Source of the DNA: Paenibacillus amylolyticus
GTDB taxonomy: Bacteria; Bacillota; Bacilli; Paenibacillales; Paenibacillaceae
DNA: 64,000 nt
Reading direction: 5' to 3'
NCBI RefSeq assembly: GCF_001570725.1
Contig: NZ_BCNV01000009.1
Coordinates: 1-64,000, forward strand
The position numbers were made by a program, and so were the translations under genes. The notes below the pieces were generated by a model. The model worked only from the letters and a program-made list of their open reading frames with translations. It had not been told where the DNA came from and did not search any database. Shown one piece after another: positions 42,038-50,153 of the stretch. How positions within the stretch are numbered: the stretch's first letter is position 1; every line of letters starts with the position of its first letter.

Positions 42038-44377
42038 TCACATCCCGCTCAGTTCATAATCATAATCTGCAACGATCAATACATCCAGATGCCGAGACAA
42101 TCGTACAAGTCGGTTGACCACTGAGCCCGAGCCGCGGTAACCATTCAGCCACCACACCCGTCTTGCCTGCCCGACCACCAGCTGGGTTGCTCGCGCCTCC
42201 GATGCTTTTCTTGCCAATATCCCAGGTACATCTCGCAGCTTTGGACTGTGGTGGATGTGAAATTGACCGCCAAGCCGAATCGTCAGCTGTTCCAAGGCTT
42301 CCAGATGGCACTTCACTTCGTCACTCATGGACTCACCGATGTGGATATGGTGTACATGCCAGATGGCTTTTAGACGATAAGCCATACGGAATCCACGCCG
42401 GATCAGCCGCTCGGCATGACGATCACTGCTTACACATACGAAGACGGCTTCCTGTCTGCGCCAAGGTCCTCGAAGTGCAATTTTGGCGTGCTGTGCTTCA
42501 AGCCGTTCATCGACATCGTCCGCCAGTTCGCGCAGGGCAAGTTCACGCAAGGCAATCAGATTGCCAATTTTGAAGAAATTCGCAAGGGCTTGCTCGACCT
42601 TGGCAGTTGCATAGATTTTACCCTCCCTCATGCGCTGCCGCAAGGCCTGGGGTGCCACATCAATCAGCTGCACCTCATCCGCCATCTGAATGATCCGATC
42701 GGGCACGGTCTCGCGGACACGAACACCGGTAATATGTTCAACGGCATCATTCAAACTTTCGAGATGCTGTACATTCATTGTCGTAATCACCGAGATGCCT
42801 GCATTCAGCAGGAGCAGGACATCTTCATAACGCTTTTGCCAGACACTTCCGGGCACATTCGTATGCGCCAGTTCATCCACAAGCACCACTTCCGGACAAA
42901 GATGCAGAATGGCCTCCGTGTCCATTTCTTCCAGACGAGCCTCCTGATAAACTCGCTGTGCGCGAGGGATCACAGATAGGTGACCCATCTGCTCCACGGT
43001 TTCCGCCCGCCCATGGGTCTCCAGCAAGCCGATCTGTACATCGATGCCCTTACGGAGCAAATCATTGCCTTCACGCAGCATCATGTAGGTTTTGCCCACA
43101 CCGGGTGCGGCTCCGATATATATTTTGAATGTGCCACGCTGAATCTGACCAATCTGTTCCTTCATTTCCTGTTCGCTTAGTCTGCGGTATGTCAGCGACT
43201 CCACATCGTTAACCTTAGCCGGAACCACACGTTCACCCTCCCGAGCCGCTCGATCAGCAACCAGAAACAGGTCCACACCACGTAATCTGCGTAACAGTGA
43301 GTTAACAACGGACCCTTGCCACAATTCCTGCCAGCGCGTACGCCGGGAGTGTCCCATCACAATCCGGGTAATCTGGTGCTCCATGGCGTAACGTGCCAGC
43401 GTAGACGGGATGTTGCGAGGGTGTAATATAGACAGCTCCTCCATATGGCCGCCAAACTTCTCTACCAACTTGATCATATTCCGTCGAAATACGGTTGCCT
43501 CCTTGGTTAATGGCTGCTTCATATTCCGAAAAACCACGGCGCACAAATCCCCATTCAGCCGTTTGGCAATCTGTTGTCCGCGCCGGATATAGATCGAGCC
43601 GTTCCAATGATATTGCGTGGACACCAGAATCCGTTCCATGATGCCTGTTGTGACGGTAATTCCCATCTCTTCCCGATGCTCACGCAGGGATTCATTCACC
43701 CCTTCTGCCACCAATCTCAGTGCCAGTTCGCGCAGAATACCCAGATTGCCTTGACGAAATACAGCTTCTCCCTCATGCCCCTGCAAATGACCTTCTGCAA
43801 GACGGCTCAGTATCGTTTCCGGCGTGACGTCTATCAGCTTCACTTCATCCGCAAGCTCCAATGTATCCGCAGGTACCGTATGTTCTGCTGCGATACCCGT
43901 AAGTTGTCGTGCCAGCTCGGTATACCCTTCAAGCTCATACACATTCACCGTCGTCATGACACTGATGTTGTTTCGGAGCAAAAACTGAATGTCCTCCAGC
44001 CGGGTAGCATACCGAGCGCCTTCTCTGTTGCGATGAGCCAAACCATCCACCAGCACAACCTCCGGATTACGCACCAATAGTGCATCCAGGTTCAGATCCT
44101 TCATTTCTACATCATCACTCTGGCGTAACCAGTGAATGCTTGGAATCCGTTCAAGTGCGCCAAGCTGTTCCACCGTTTCCGGTCTGCGCATTGTGGAGAC
44201 GGCGCAGATGACCACATCAATGCCCTGCTCGCGCAACGTATTCCCTTCTCGTAACATGTGATACGTTTTACCCGATCCGCTGACTGGGCCGATGTAGATT
44301 TTGAGCGTACCCTGCTGCAGCTTCGTAATCATCTTCAGCATCTCTTCCGGTGACTTGCGCTTGAAGCTGTCTTCCAT
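42038..44377 (-). CDS. Tandem double KdpD N-terminal sensor protein
   Basis: Cytosolic protein of 779 aa composed of two full KdpD N-terminal modules (KdpD domain plus universal-stress-like domain) in tandem, about 15-380 and 400-779, with no kinase domain. Module 2 has intact Walker A GAAPGVGKT (422-430) and Walker B-like VDELAHTN (500-507). Module 1 has GPVSGSGKT (30-38) but VDGLAHRN (110-117), losing the Glu next to the Asp. Conversely the stress-domain end is canonical in module 1 (IVMGHSRRTRWQELWQGSVVN) and altered in module 2 (VVGQARRVWWLNGYRGSG). It is between kdpC and the separate kinase gene, so it is presumably the potassium/second-messenger input to that kinase. No SxS...FTAxY motif for cyclic di-AMP was seen. 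Confidence 0.88.
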   Translation of the reverse strand: MEDSFKRKSPEEMLKMITKLQQGTLKIYIGPVSGSGKTYHMLREGNTLREQGIDVVICAVSTMRRPETVEQLGALERIPSIHWLRQSDDVEMKDLNLDALLVRNPEVVLVDGLAHRNREGARYATRLEDIQFLLRNNISVMTTVNVYELEGYTELARQLTGIAAEHTVPADTLELADEVKLIDVTPETILSRLAEGHLQGHEGEAVFRQGNLGILRELALRLVAEGVNESLREHREEMGITVTTGIMERILVSTQYHWNGSIYIRRGQQIAKRLNGDLCAVVFRNMKQPLTKEATVFRRNMIKLVEKFGGHMEELSILHPRNIPSTLARYAMEHQITRIVMGHSRRTRWQELWQGSVVNSLLRRLRGVDLFLVADRAAREGERVVPAKVNDVESLTYRRLSEQEMKEQIGQIQRGTFKIYIGAAPGVGKTYMMLREGNDLLRKGIDVQIGLLETHGRAETVEQMGHLSVIPRAQRVYQEARLEEMDTEAILHLCPEVVLVDELAHTNVPGSVWQKRYEDVLLLLNAGISVITTMNVQHLESLNDAVEHITGVRVRETVPDRIIQMADEVQLIDVAPQALRQRMREGKIYATAKVEQALANFFKIGNLIALRELALRELADDVDERLEAQHAKIALRGPWRRQEAVFVCVSSDRHAERLIRRGFRMAYRLKAIWHVHHIHIGESMSDEVKCHLEALEQLTIRLGGQFHIHHSPKLRDVPGILARKASEARATQLVVGQARRVWWLNGYRGSGSVVNRLVRLSRHLDVLIVADYDYELSGM

Positions 44378-44462
44378 CCGTCCTCTCCCCCTTTCTTGTT
44401 AATGTGAAGATAAAAATGGAGAAAGCCCCTCCCGATATATCGTGAGCAGGCTAATATGTTCG

Positions 44463-45023
44463 TTAGTTCATTTCTGCTGTCAGCGCCAGATTCAGAGCCG
44501 TTACATTCACACGTGGTTCCCCGAATATACCCATCTGACGACCTTCCGTATGCTCATTTACAAGTTGCACAAGCTGCTGTTCACTAAGCCCCGTAGCTTT
44601 GCTAATGCGTGGAATCTGTGCCTCAGCGGCTTCGGGAGAGAGATCCGGATCAAGTCCAGAGCCTGAACCCGTCACGAGATCAGCAGGGATCTGCTTCAAT
44701 CCCGGATTTTCCTGCTGGAGCTGAGCCATCTTTTCCTTCATCTCGCCGATATATTCCTCCGAAGCTACCGCGCGATTCGAACCTGCTGAAGCCGTTGGGT
44801 CATAACCGGCATTGGATGCCCGGGGTTGGAACAGCCCCGGCGATTGGAAATCCTGCGCCAGCAGGGACGAGCCGATGATTTTCTCATCTTGCGCAATTAG
44901 ACTACCGTTCGCCTGCGCAGGAAAGAGAAGTTGGGCTGCACCAGTTGTTACAAGCGGGTAGATTAAGCCGCATATCAACATAAGCACAACAGATAACCGT
45001 ACGGCGGGCAAGAACATGTTCAT
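44463..45023 (-). CDS. kdpC: Potassium-transporting ATPase subunit KdpC
   Basis: Small membrane subunit of 186 aa that stabilises the KdpAB complex. One N-terminal helix (LSVVLMLICGLIYPLVTTGAAQLLFP), then the conserved periplasmic-side domain with NGSLI, SSLLAQDFQSPGLFQPRASNAGYDP and SNRA, ending with ASGSGLDPDLSPEAA-like TGSGSGLDPDLSPEAAEAQ and the VNVTALNLAL terminus. ATG 45023 is preceded by AGGAAGTG at six bases; a GTG at 45032 is less good. It lies 60 bp after kdpB. The gap to the sensor gene is 85 bp and holds only a short GGAG/CTCC hairpin. Confidence 0.94.
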   Translation of the reverse strand: MNMFLPAVRLSVVLMLICGLIYPLVTTGAAQLLFPAQANGSLIAQDEKIIGSSLLAQDFQSPGLFQPRASNAGYDPTASAGSNRAVASEEYIGEMKEKMAQLQQENPGLKQIPADLVTGSGSGLDPDLSPEAAEAQIPRISKATGLSEQQLVQLVNEHTEGRQMGIFGEPRVNVTALNLALTAEMN

Positions 45024-45083
45024 ACAGATCACTTCCTGAATTCATTAGGATAAAAGGACAAGTTTGATAACATTGTTATCTCG

Positions 45084-47225
45084 TTAAAGAATTCCCGACA
45101 GAACCATGTCAATCAGCTTAATGCCGATAAAAGGTACACTCACACCACCTACGCCATAGATGAACACATTGCGGCCAAGCAGCCTTTCGGCTGACATCGC
45201 CCGATACTTAACCCCTTTCATCGCAATGGGAATAAGCAGCGGAATAATAATGGCGTTGAAGATCAGCGCCGACAGGATTGCGGACTGCGGCGAAGCCAGA
45301 TTCATAATATTAAGTGCCTGAAGCTGCGGCATGGCGAGAATGAACATCGCTGGAATGATGGCAAAATATTTCGCGATATCATTGGATATCGAAAAGGTTG
45401 TCAGTGCGCCGCGTGTAATCAGCAGCTGCTTGCCAATGGAGACCACCGACAATAACTTGGTCGGGTCAGAGTCCAAATCAATCATGTTGGCCGCTTCCTT
45501 GGCCGCCATGGTGCCCGAATTCATCGCCAGGCCCACATCGGCCTGCGCCAGAGCAGGAGCATCGTTGGTACCGTCGCCCGTCATGGCGACGAGTTTGCCC
45601 TCCTGCTGCTCTTTTTTGATCGCAGCAATCTTGTCCTCGGGCTTTGCTTCGGCAATAAAATCATCCACACCCGCTTCCAGCGCTATGGTCGCTGCGGTCA
45701 GCGGATTGTCGCCTGTACACATTATGGTCTTGATGCCCATGGCGCGCATCTCGGCAAACTTCTCTTTCAGCCCTGGCTTCACAGTGTCTTTCAGATAAAT
45801 CACACCGTAGATTCGCTCATCGATAGCTACAGCAAGCGGCGTACCCCCAGCCTTTGCAATTCGATTTGCAATCTCATCCAGATCACCCGGTATACGGCCT
45901 CCTGCGGAAGCAATATATCTTTTGATCGCATCCACCGCACCTTTGCGGATCTTCATTCCGTTGCTCAGATTGAGACCGGACATCCGTGTCTCTGCCGTGA
46001 ATTCCACATTTTCCGCATTTGCATACTCCGTCTCAGCCCAGCTCTGGCCTTGTTTGCCTGCCAGTTCCACCACAGAACGCCCTTCCGGGGTCTCATCTCG
46101 CACAGAAGCCTGTAAAGCAGCTTGCGTCATCTCTGACGAAGTAATGCCCTGAACGGGAATAAACTCTGATGCCATGCGGTTTCCGTATGTGATCGTTCCT
46201 GTTTTGTCTAGAATCAACGTATCGATATCCCCAGCTGCTTCCACCGCTTTACCTGACATGGCAAGCACATTGAACTGTGTAACACGGTCCATCCCGGCAA
46301 TACCAATGGCGGATAACAATCCACCAATTGTGGTTGGGATCAAGCAGACGAGCAGTGCAATCAATGTCGCCAGATCCAGTCTAATACCCAGGTAATTTGC
46401 CATCGGAACCATCGTCAGAATGACGATTAAGAAGATCAGGGTTAATACGGCGAGCAGGGTGGTCAGCGCGATTTCATTAGGTGTTTTCTGGCGCTGTGCA
46501 CCCTCAACCAGAGAGATCATCCGGTCAAGGAATGACTCACCCGGATCGGTCTGAACACGCATGACGATGTAATCGGACACGACGCGGGTACCTCCGGTAA
46601 CCGAGGAGAAATCACCTCCTGCTTCCTTGATGACTGGGGCGGATTCTCCTGTAATGGCCGATTCATCAATGGAGGCCAGGCCTTCCACAATCTCACCGTC
46701 CGTCGGGATCAGTTCACCAACTTCCACACGGACCGTATCGCCTTTTTTCAACTGGGTCGAAGACACTTGCCGGATGCTTCCATCCTTCTGTACCAGATTG
46801 GCCATGGTGTCCGACTTCGTCTTGCGTAACGTATCCGCCTGCGCCTTGCCTCTACCTTCTGCAAGTGCCTCCGCGAAGTTAGCGAACAGCAGCGTGAACA
46901 GCAAAATGAAAAACACAGCGATGTTGTACCCGCGCCCAGCCTCCGATGCGGTGAAGAGATCGGGATTAATGCATAATAAGAGCGTAATGAATGTACCAAC
47001 CTCGACAATAAACATGACCGGATTTTTGATCATGACCACCGGATTTAGCTTTTTGAACGCATCCATTGAAGCCTGAAGTATCATCTCCTTGCTTAACGAC
47101 CGTTTTGATCCGGGATCACGTTGAATATTACCGCGGTTGTTATCCGGCTCATTGCCCTTCGTTCTAAATACTTCTGTATCCATGTGTTGCATCGTCTGCT
47201 CCTTCTTTCGTTCGACTGCATTCAT
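45084..47225 (-). CDS. kdpB: Potassium-transporting ATPase subunit KdpB
   Basis: Catalytic P-type ATPase subunit, 713 aa (a little longer than the usual ~680). It has the TGES motif in ITGESAPVIKEAGGD, the phosphorylated Asp in LILDKTGTITYGN, KGAVDAIKRYI for nucleotide binding, and the hinge motif VAMTGDGTNDAPALAQADVGLAMNSG. The first 45 residues are a polar extension. ATG 47225 has GGAGGT 11 bases upstream; ATG 47192 (MQHMDTEV) has AAGGAG six bases upstream and could be the real start, giving 702 aa. The gene follows kdpA after 67 bp. Confidence 0.95.
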   Translation of the reverse strand: MNAVERKKEQTMQHMDTEVFRTKGNEPDNNRGNIQRDPGSKRSLSKEMILQASMDAFKKLNPVVMIKNPVMFIVEVGTFITLLLCINPDLFTASEAGRGYNIAVFFILLFTLLFANFAEALAEGRGKAQADTLRKTKSDTMANLVQKDGSIRQVSSTQLKKGDTVRVEVGELIPTDGEIVEGLASIDESAITGESAPVIKEAGGDFSSVTGGTRVVSDYIVMRVQTDPGESFLDRMISLVEGAQRQKTPNEIALTTLLAVLTLIFLIVILTMVPMANYLGIRLDLATLIALLVCLIPTTIGGLLSAIGIAGMDRVTQFNVLAMSGKAVEAAGDIDTLILDKTGTITYGNRMASEFIPVQGITSSEMTQAALQASVRDETPEGRSVVELAGKQGQSWAETEYANAENVEFTAETRMSGLNLSNGMKIRKGAVDAIKRYIASAGGRIPGDLDEIANRIAKAGGTPLAVAIDERIYGVIYLKDTVKPGLKEKFAEMRAMGIKTIMCTGDNPLTAATIALEAGVDDFIAEAKPEDKIAAIKKEQQEGKLVAMTGDGTNDAPALAQADVGLAMNSGTMAAKEAANMIDLDSDPTKLLSVVSIGKQLLITRGALTTFSISNDIAKYFAIIPAMFILAMPQLQALNIMNLASPQSAILSALIFNAIIIPLLIPIAMKGVKYRAMSAERLLGRNVFIYGVGGVSVPFIGIKLIDMVLSGIL

Positions 47226-47292
47226 CGTGCACTGCCACCTCCATACGTTACGTCCTTACACCAATTCCTCTGTAGTACCCCTGTCATTTCCC

Positions 47293-48972
47293 TCATTGAA
47301 TCATGGCCAAGTGTTCTGCGATCGGTCCAAGGGCAAGCGACGGGAAGAATGTGAGTGCGCCGACAACAACGATCATCATGACCAGAATGCCAGCAAAGAG
47401 AGGTGTGTGTGTCCGCAATGTTCCCGTGGTTACTGGTACAACCCGTTTTGTAGCGAGTGAACCCGCAATAGCCAGCATGGCGATCATCGAAACGTACCTT
47501 CCCAGCAGCATAACGATCCCAATCGCGATGTTGTAAAAGTCTGTATTGGCATTCAGGCCGGCAAAGGCCGATCCATTATTGGCTGCACCCGAGGCAAAAG
47601 CATAGAGAACTTCGGTCAGGCCATGCATGCCCCCGTTTGAGATGGACGCAATGGCTTCGGGCCGCATAAGCGCGAGTGCCGTTGGCGCCAGAATAATCAA
47701 AGGATGAATGAGCAAGGCGATGGATGCGAGCTTCACTTCTTTGCCCTCGATTTTTTTGCCCAGGAACTCAGGTGTGCGTCCCACCATCAATCCACAGATA
47801 AACACAGCCAGAATCACATACAACAGTCCGTTGATCAGTCCTACCCCTTTACCACCAAACACGTTATTGAGCATCATCTGAGCCAGTGATACCATGCCTC
47901 CAAGTGGAGTGAGCGACTCATGCATATTGTTGACCGAACCTGTAGTAGCCGCTGTCGTTACTGCCGTGAATAAAGCCGATTCGGGTATGCCAAACCTGAC
48001 CTCTTTCCCCTCCATATTGCCCTGCAGACCTGCTGCATCCAACGCGGGTACACCGCGATATTCGGAGACAAATACGGTGGTCAACATCACAAGGAAAAGA
48101 AAACTCATCGCTGCGAACAATGCCCAACCCTGCTTCCGGTTATTGACCATCAAGCCGAAGGCGTATACCAGTGCAGTGGGCAACAGCATCATACAGACGA
48201 TATGCACCAGATTGCTCAGGGCCGTCGGATTCTCGAATGGGTGTGCAGCATTGGTTCCAAACCAGCCACCACCGTTGGTGCCAATGTGTTTGATTGACTC
48301 CAGTGAAGCGACCAGTCCACGTGTAATGGTCTGCTGTCCACCTTCCAACGTGGTAGCGTTCACCGCTCCCGCAAGTGTCTGAGGCACACCCTGGAACACG
48401 AGGAATAAGGCTACGATGAAGCTCAGCGGCAAAAAAATCCTCGTAATCGACCGTACAAGGTCGACGTAAAAGTTCCCCAGTTCATCCCGGCGGCCTACCA
48501 GCCCGCGAATGAACGCAATAGCCACCGCGAATCCCGTCGCTGCCGACGTAAACATCGGAAACGTCACGGCCAGCATCTGTGACAGATACGACAAGGCGTT
48601 CTCGCCCGTATACGACTGCCAGTTCGTGTTGGTCATGAACGATACGGCCGTATTAAATGCCTGCGCCGCTGGCATATTGCCGATTCCATCCGGATTGAGC
48701 GGTAAATATTTTTGAAGTCGCAGCACCAGAAACATCAATACCAACATTACAAAGTTGGAGAGGAGAACGGCCGTGAGATACTTTTTCCACCCCATGGACT
48801 CATTCTCGCGTATGCCCATCACTCGATAGAGCAGTCGCTCCGGTCCTCCAAAAATCCGATCCAGCCCCGTCCGCTGTCCATCGAACACGTTCACTATATA
48901 TTTTCCCACCGGTTTCACCAGCAGCAGAATAATCAGTAGCGTCACCGCTACTTGCACTACACCGATACCCAT
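47293..48972 (-). CDS. kdpA: Potassium-transporting ATPase subunit KdpA
   Basis: Ion-channel-like subunit of 559 aa with about ten membrane helices and four pore segments. Selectivity-filter-like loops are visible as SFMTNTNWQSYTGE, HIGTNGGGWFGTNAAHPFENP, AATTGSVNNMHESLTPLGG and ASGAANNGSAFAGLNANT, matching SuperK-family filters of KdpA. It starts at ATG 48972 with GGGAGG upstream. It is downstream of kdpF and of the small ORF at 49129-49215, and all are probably read from the promoter near 49270 under KdpE control. Confidence 0.95.
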   Translation of the reverse strand: MGIGVVQVAVTLLIILLLVKPVGKYIVNVFDGQRTGLDRIFGGPERLLYRVMGIRENESMGWKKYLTAVLLSNFVMLVLMFLVLRLQKYLPLNPDGIGNMPAAQAFNTAVSFMTNTNWQSYTGENALSYLSQMLAVTFPMFTSAATGFAVAIAFIRGLVGRRDELGNFYVDLVRSITRIFLPLSFIVALFLVFQGVPQTLAGAVNATTLEGGQQTITRGLVASLESIKHIGTNGGGWFGTNAAHPFENPTALSNLVHIVCMMLLPTALVYAFGLMVNNRKQGWALFAAMSFLFLVMLTTVFVSEYRGVPALDAAGLQGNMEGKEVRFGIPESALFTAVTTAATTGSVNNMHESLTPLGGMVSLAQMMLNNVFGGKGVGLINGLLYVILAVFICGLMVGRTPEFLGKKIEGKEVKLASIALLIHPLIILAPTALALMRPEAIASISNGGMHGLTEVLYAFASGAANNGSAFAGLNANTDFYNIAIGIVMLLGRYVSMIAMLAIAGSLATKRVVPVTTGTLRTHTPLFAGILVMMIVVVGALTFFPSLALGPIAEHLAMIQ

Positions 48973-49030
48973 ATCCGCATTTCCTCCCTATTCGATGTTC
49001 CCTTGTTCCGCATTACGCACATCGTCAGCA

Positions 49031-49108
49031 TCAGAATTTCTCCGGCTTCACCAGCACATAACCGAGATAAATCACCAGTGCGAGTACAATCATGCCGATG
49101 ACAATCAT
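49031..49108 (-). CDS. kdpF: KdpF small membrane subunit
   Basis: A 25-residue hydrophobic peptide too short for usual ORF calls. It begins MIVIGMIVLAL and ends LVKPEKF, the signature C-terminus of KdpF, which stabilises the KdpABC complex. GGGGGAG lies four bases before the ATG. The stop lies 58 bp before kdpA, the normal position of kdpF. Confidence 0.9.
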   Translation of the reverse strand: MIVIGMIVLALVIYLGYVLVKPEKF

Positions 49109-49128
49109 CTGGCTCCCCCTCTCTACCC

Positions 49129-49215
49129 TCAAGCCTTTTCGCAAAATTTCACAAATCCCCAAAACACCGCAAACAACAGCACAACCAATCCAATCATCGT
49201 GGCATCATTCACCAT
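49129..49215 (-). CDS. 28-residue membrane peptide upstream of kdpF, unknown
   Basis: Reading frame of 28 codons: MVNDATMIG, then a hydrophobic stretch (LVVLLFAVFWGFV) and the end KFCEKA. It is preceded by AGGAAGGG within a few bases, has a single membrane helix and a charged C-terminus, and ends 20 bp before kdpF. These features suggest a real small membrane protein of the Kdp locus rather than chance; I recall similar short ORFs in front of kdpF in other bacteria but cannot confirm it. A regulatory leader peptide is the alternative. Confidence 0.65.
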   Translation of the reverse strand: MVNDATMIGLVVLLFAVFWGFVKFCEKA

Positions 49216-49264
49216 GCGCCCTTCCTCCCTCTCTCTACCGTTCTCTGCACCTGCTACATGTAAA

Positions 49265-49270
49265 ATCGTA
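49265..49270 (-). promoter_or_regulatory. Candidate -10 box of the kdp operon
   Basis: Minus-strand TACGAT lies a short distance downstream of the TTTAC repeats with no good -35 box, as expected for a promoter depending on an activator bound just upstream. Confidence 0.35.
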
Positions 49271-49282
49271 ATACGAAACGCT

Positions 49283-49335
49283 GTAAAAAAGGGGTAAAGA
49301 AATGCTTCTATGGGTGTAAAAAAAGCGTAAAAAAA
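49283..49335 (-). promoter_or_regulatory. Predicted KdpE operator: four phased TTTAC repeats
   Basis: On the minus strand TTTAC occurs four times with start-to-start distances of 11, 22 and 11 bp, i.e. on the same face of the helix. The core CTTTTTTTACACCC is identical to part of the remembered E. coli KdpE site upstream of kdpFABC. The first T-tract is also the terminator tail of the preceding gene. Confidence 0.7.
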
Positions 49336-49375
49336 GACCCGCTCTCCTCAGCTAGGGGCTGAAAAGAACGGGTCT
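49329..49375 (-). terminator. Terminator after the YtxJ-like gene
   Basis: AGACCCG and CGGGTCT enclose an inner CAGC/GCTG pair; seven T follow on the minus strand and run directly into the KdpE repeats. Confidence 0.85.
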
Positions 49376-49390
49376 ATGAAATTGTATTAT

Positions 49391-49930
49391 TCATCCAAAT
49401 GGATTCTGTGCCCACTGCAATAATCTCTTTTTCGTGATCTTGCCATGGGAGGTATGATTCACGACTTTTCCCTGATCGAGAAGAAGTACCTGCGGTGACT
49501 CATGGCGAACCTCTGTCTCTTCCGCAATGTGGCGGGATAACGAACGATCTTCAATCACTTTGACGATGCGGTAATCCATAGGTTGTTTGGGATCTGATGC
49601 ATGGGTGCCCACAAACGCCATAAACTCTCTGTACGCTCTCGCACTGATTGGACAAGTCGTGCTGTGTTTCAGAATAAGTACCGGATGATCCTGCGAGCGA
49701 TGAAGCGCGTCTTCCCAGTCACCAAGTTTGTGCAATTCATGGACATGTTCACTGAGCATATGTTCCGAGTCTGACCCCGTACGTTTGCTAACCACCGAAC
49801 CGATTACAATGCCAAGCGCCAAGCCAAAAGCAATCCCGAGTCCAAGCTGCTGTGTAGCCGTACCAATACTGACTCCCATGGCAACACCTATAGCCAGCCA
49901 TACGGCTTGATGATTCACCTTTTTATCCAT
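49391..49930 (-). CDS. YtxJ-like bacillithiol-system protein with membrane anchor
   Basis: Protein of about 179 aa. ATG 49930 (MDKKVNHQ) lies six bases after GGAAGGGAAG. Residues about 8-48 form two Gly-rich membrane helices (AIGVAMGVSIGTATQQLGLG, AFGLALGIVIGSVVSKR). The C-terminal ~110 residues are a YtxJ (DUF2847) thioredoxin-like domain with the redox Cys in LKHSTTCPISARAYREF, the cis-Pro stretch HESPQVLLLDQGKVVNHTSHG and the ending IT..RLLQWA. YtxJ proteins are thought to act as monothiol bacilliredoxins and are normally soluble and about 110 aa, so the membrane part is an addition. It has its own promoter and terminator. Confidence 0.85.
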   Translation of the reverse strand: MDKKVNHQAVWLAIGVAMGVSIGTATQQLGLGIAFGLALGIVIGSVVSKRTGSDSEHMLSEHVHELHKLGDWEDALHRSQDHPVLILKHSTTCPISARAYREFMAFVGTHASDPKQPMDYRIVKVIEDRSLSRHIAEETEVRHESPQVLLLDQGKVVNHTSHGKITKKRLLQWAQNPFG

Positions 49931-49996
49931 ATAGATCTTCCCTTCCTGAAATATGTATATCAAGGCTATATCTTCTCACCCTATTATTCTGATCAA

Positions 49997-50002
49997 ATTA
50001 TA
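49997..50002 (-). promoter_or_regulatory. Extended -10 promoter of the YtxJ-like gene
   Basis: Minus-strand TGC-TATAAT gives an extended -10; no matching -35 at 17 bp. It is about 67 bp upstream of the start codon. Confidence 0.55.
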
Positions 50003-50067
50003 GCATAGGCGTCTGTGAGCAGGCTTTGATAATCTTCATCCCCGGGTACAGATTTCAGTGATTGGAT

Positions 50068-50096
50068 TTATGCAAAATGCTCATTTGTGATACACT
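50068..50096 (+). promoter_or_regulatory. Promoter of the 285-aa unknown gene
   Basis: -35 TTATGC (50068-50073), -10 TACACT (50091-50096) preceded by TGA (extended -10), spacer 17 bp. Confidence 0.5.
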
Positions 50097-50153
50097 GGTT
50101 GTAATTTGGAAACGATGAACATGAAGAATGGATTGGAAGGGCGGAAATTCCAT

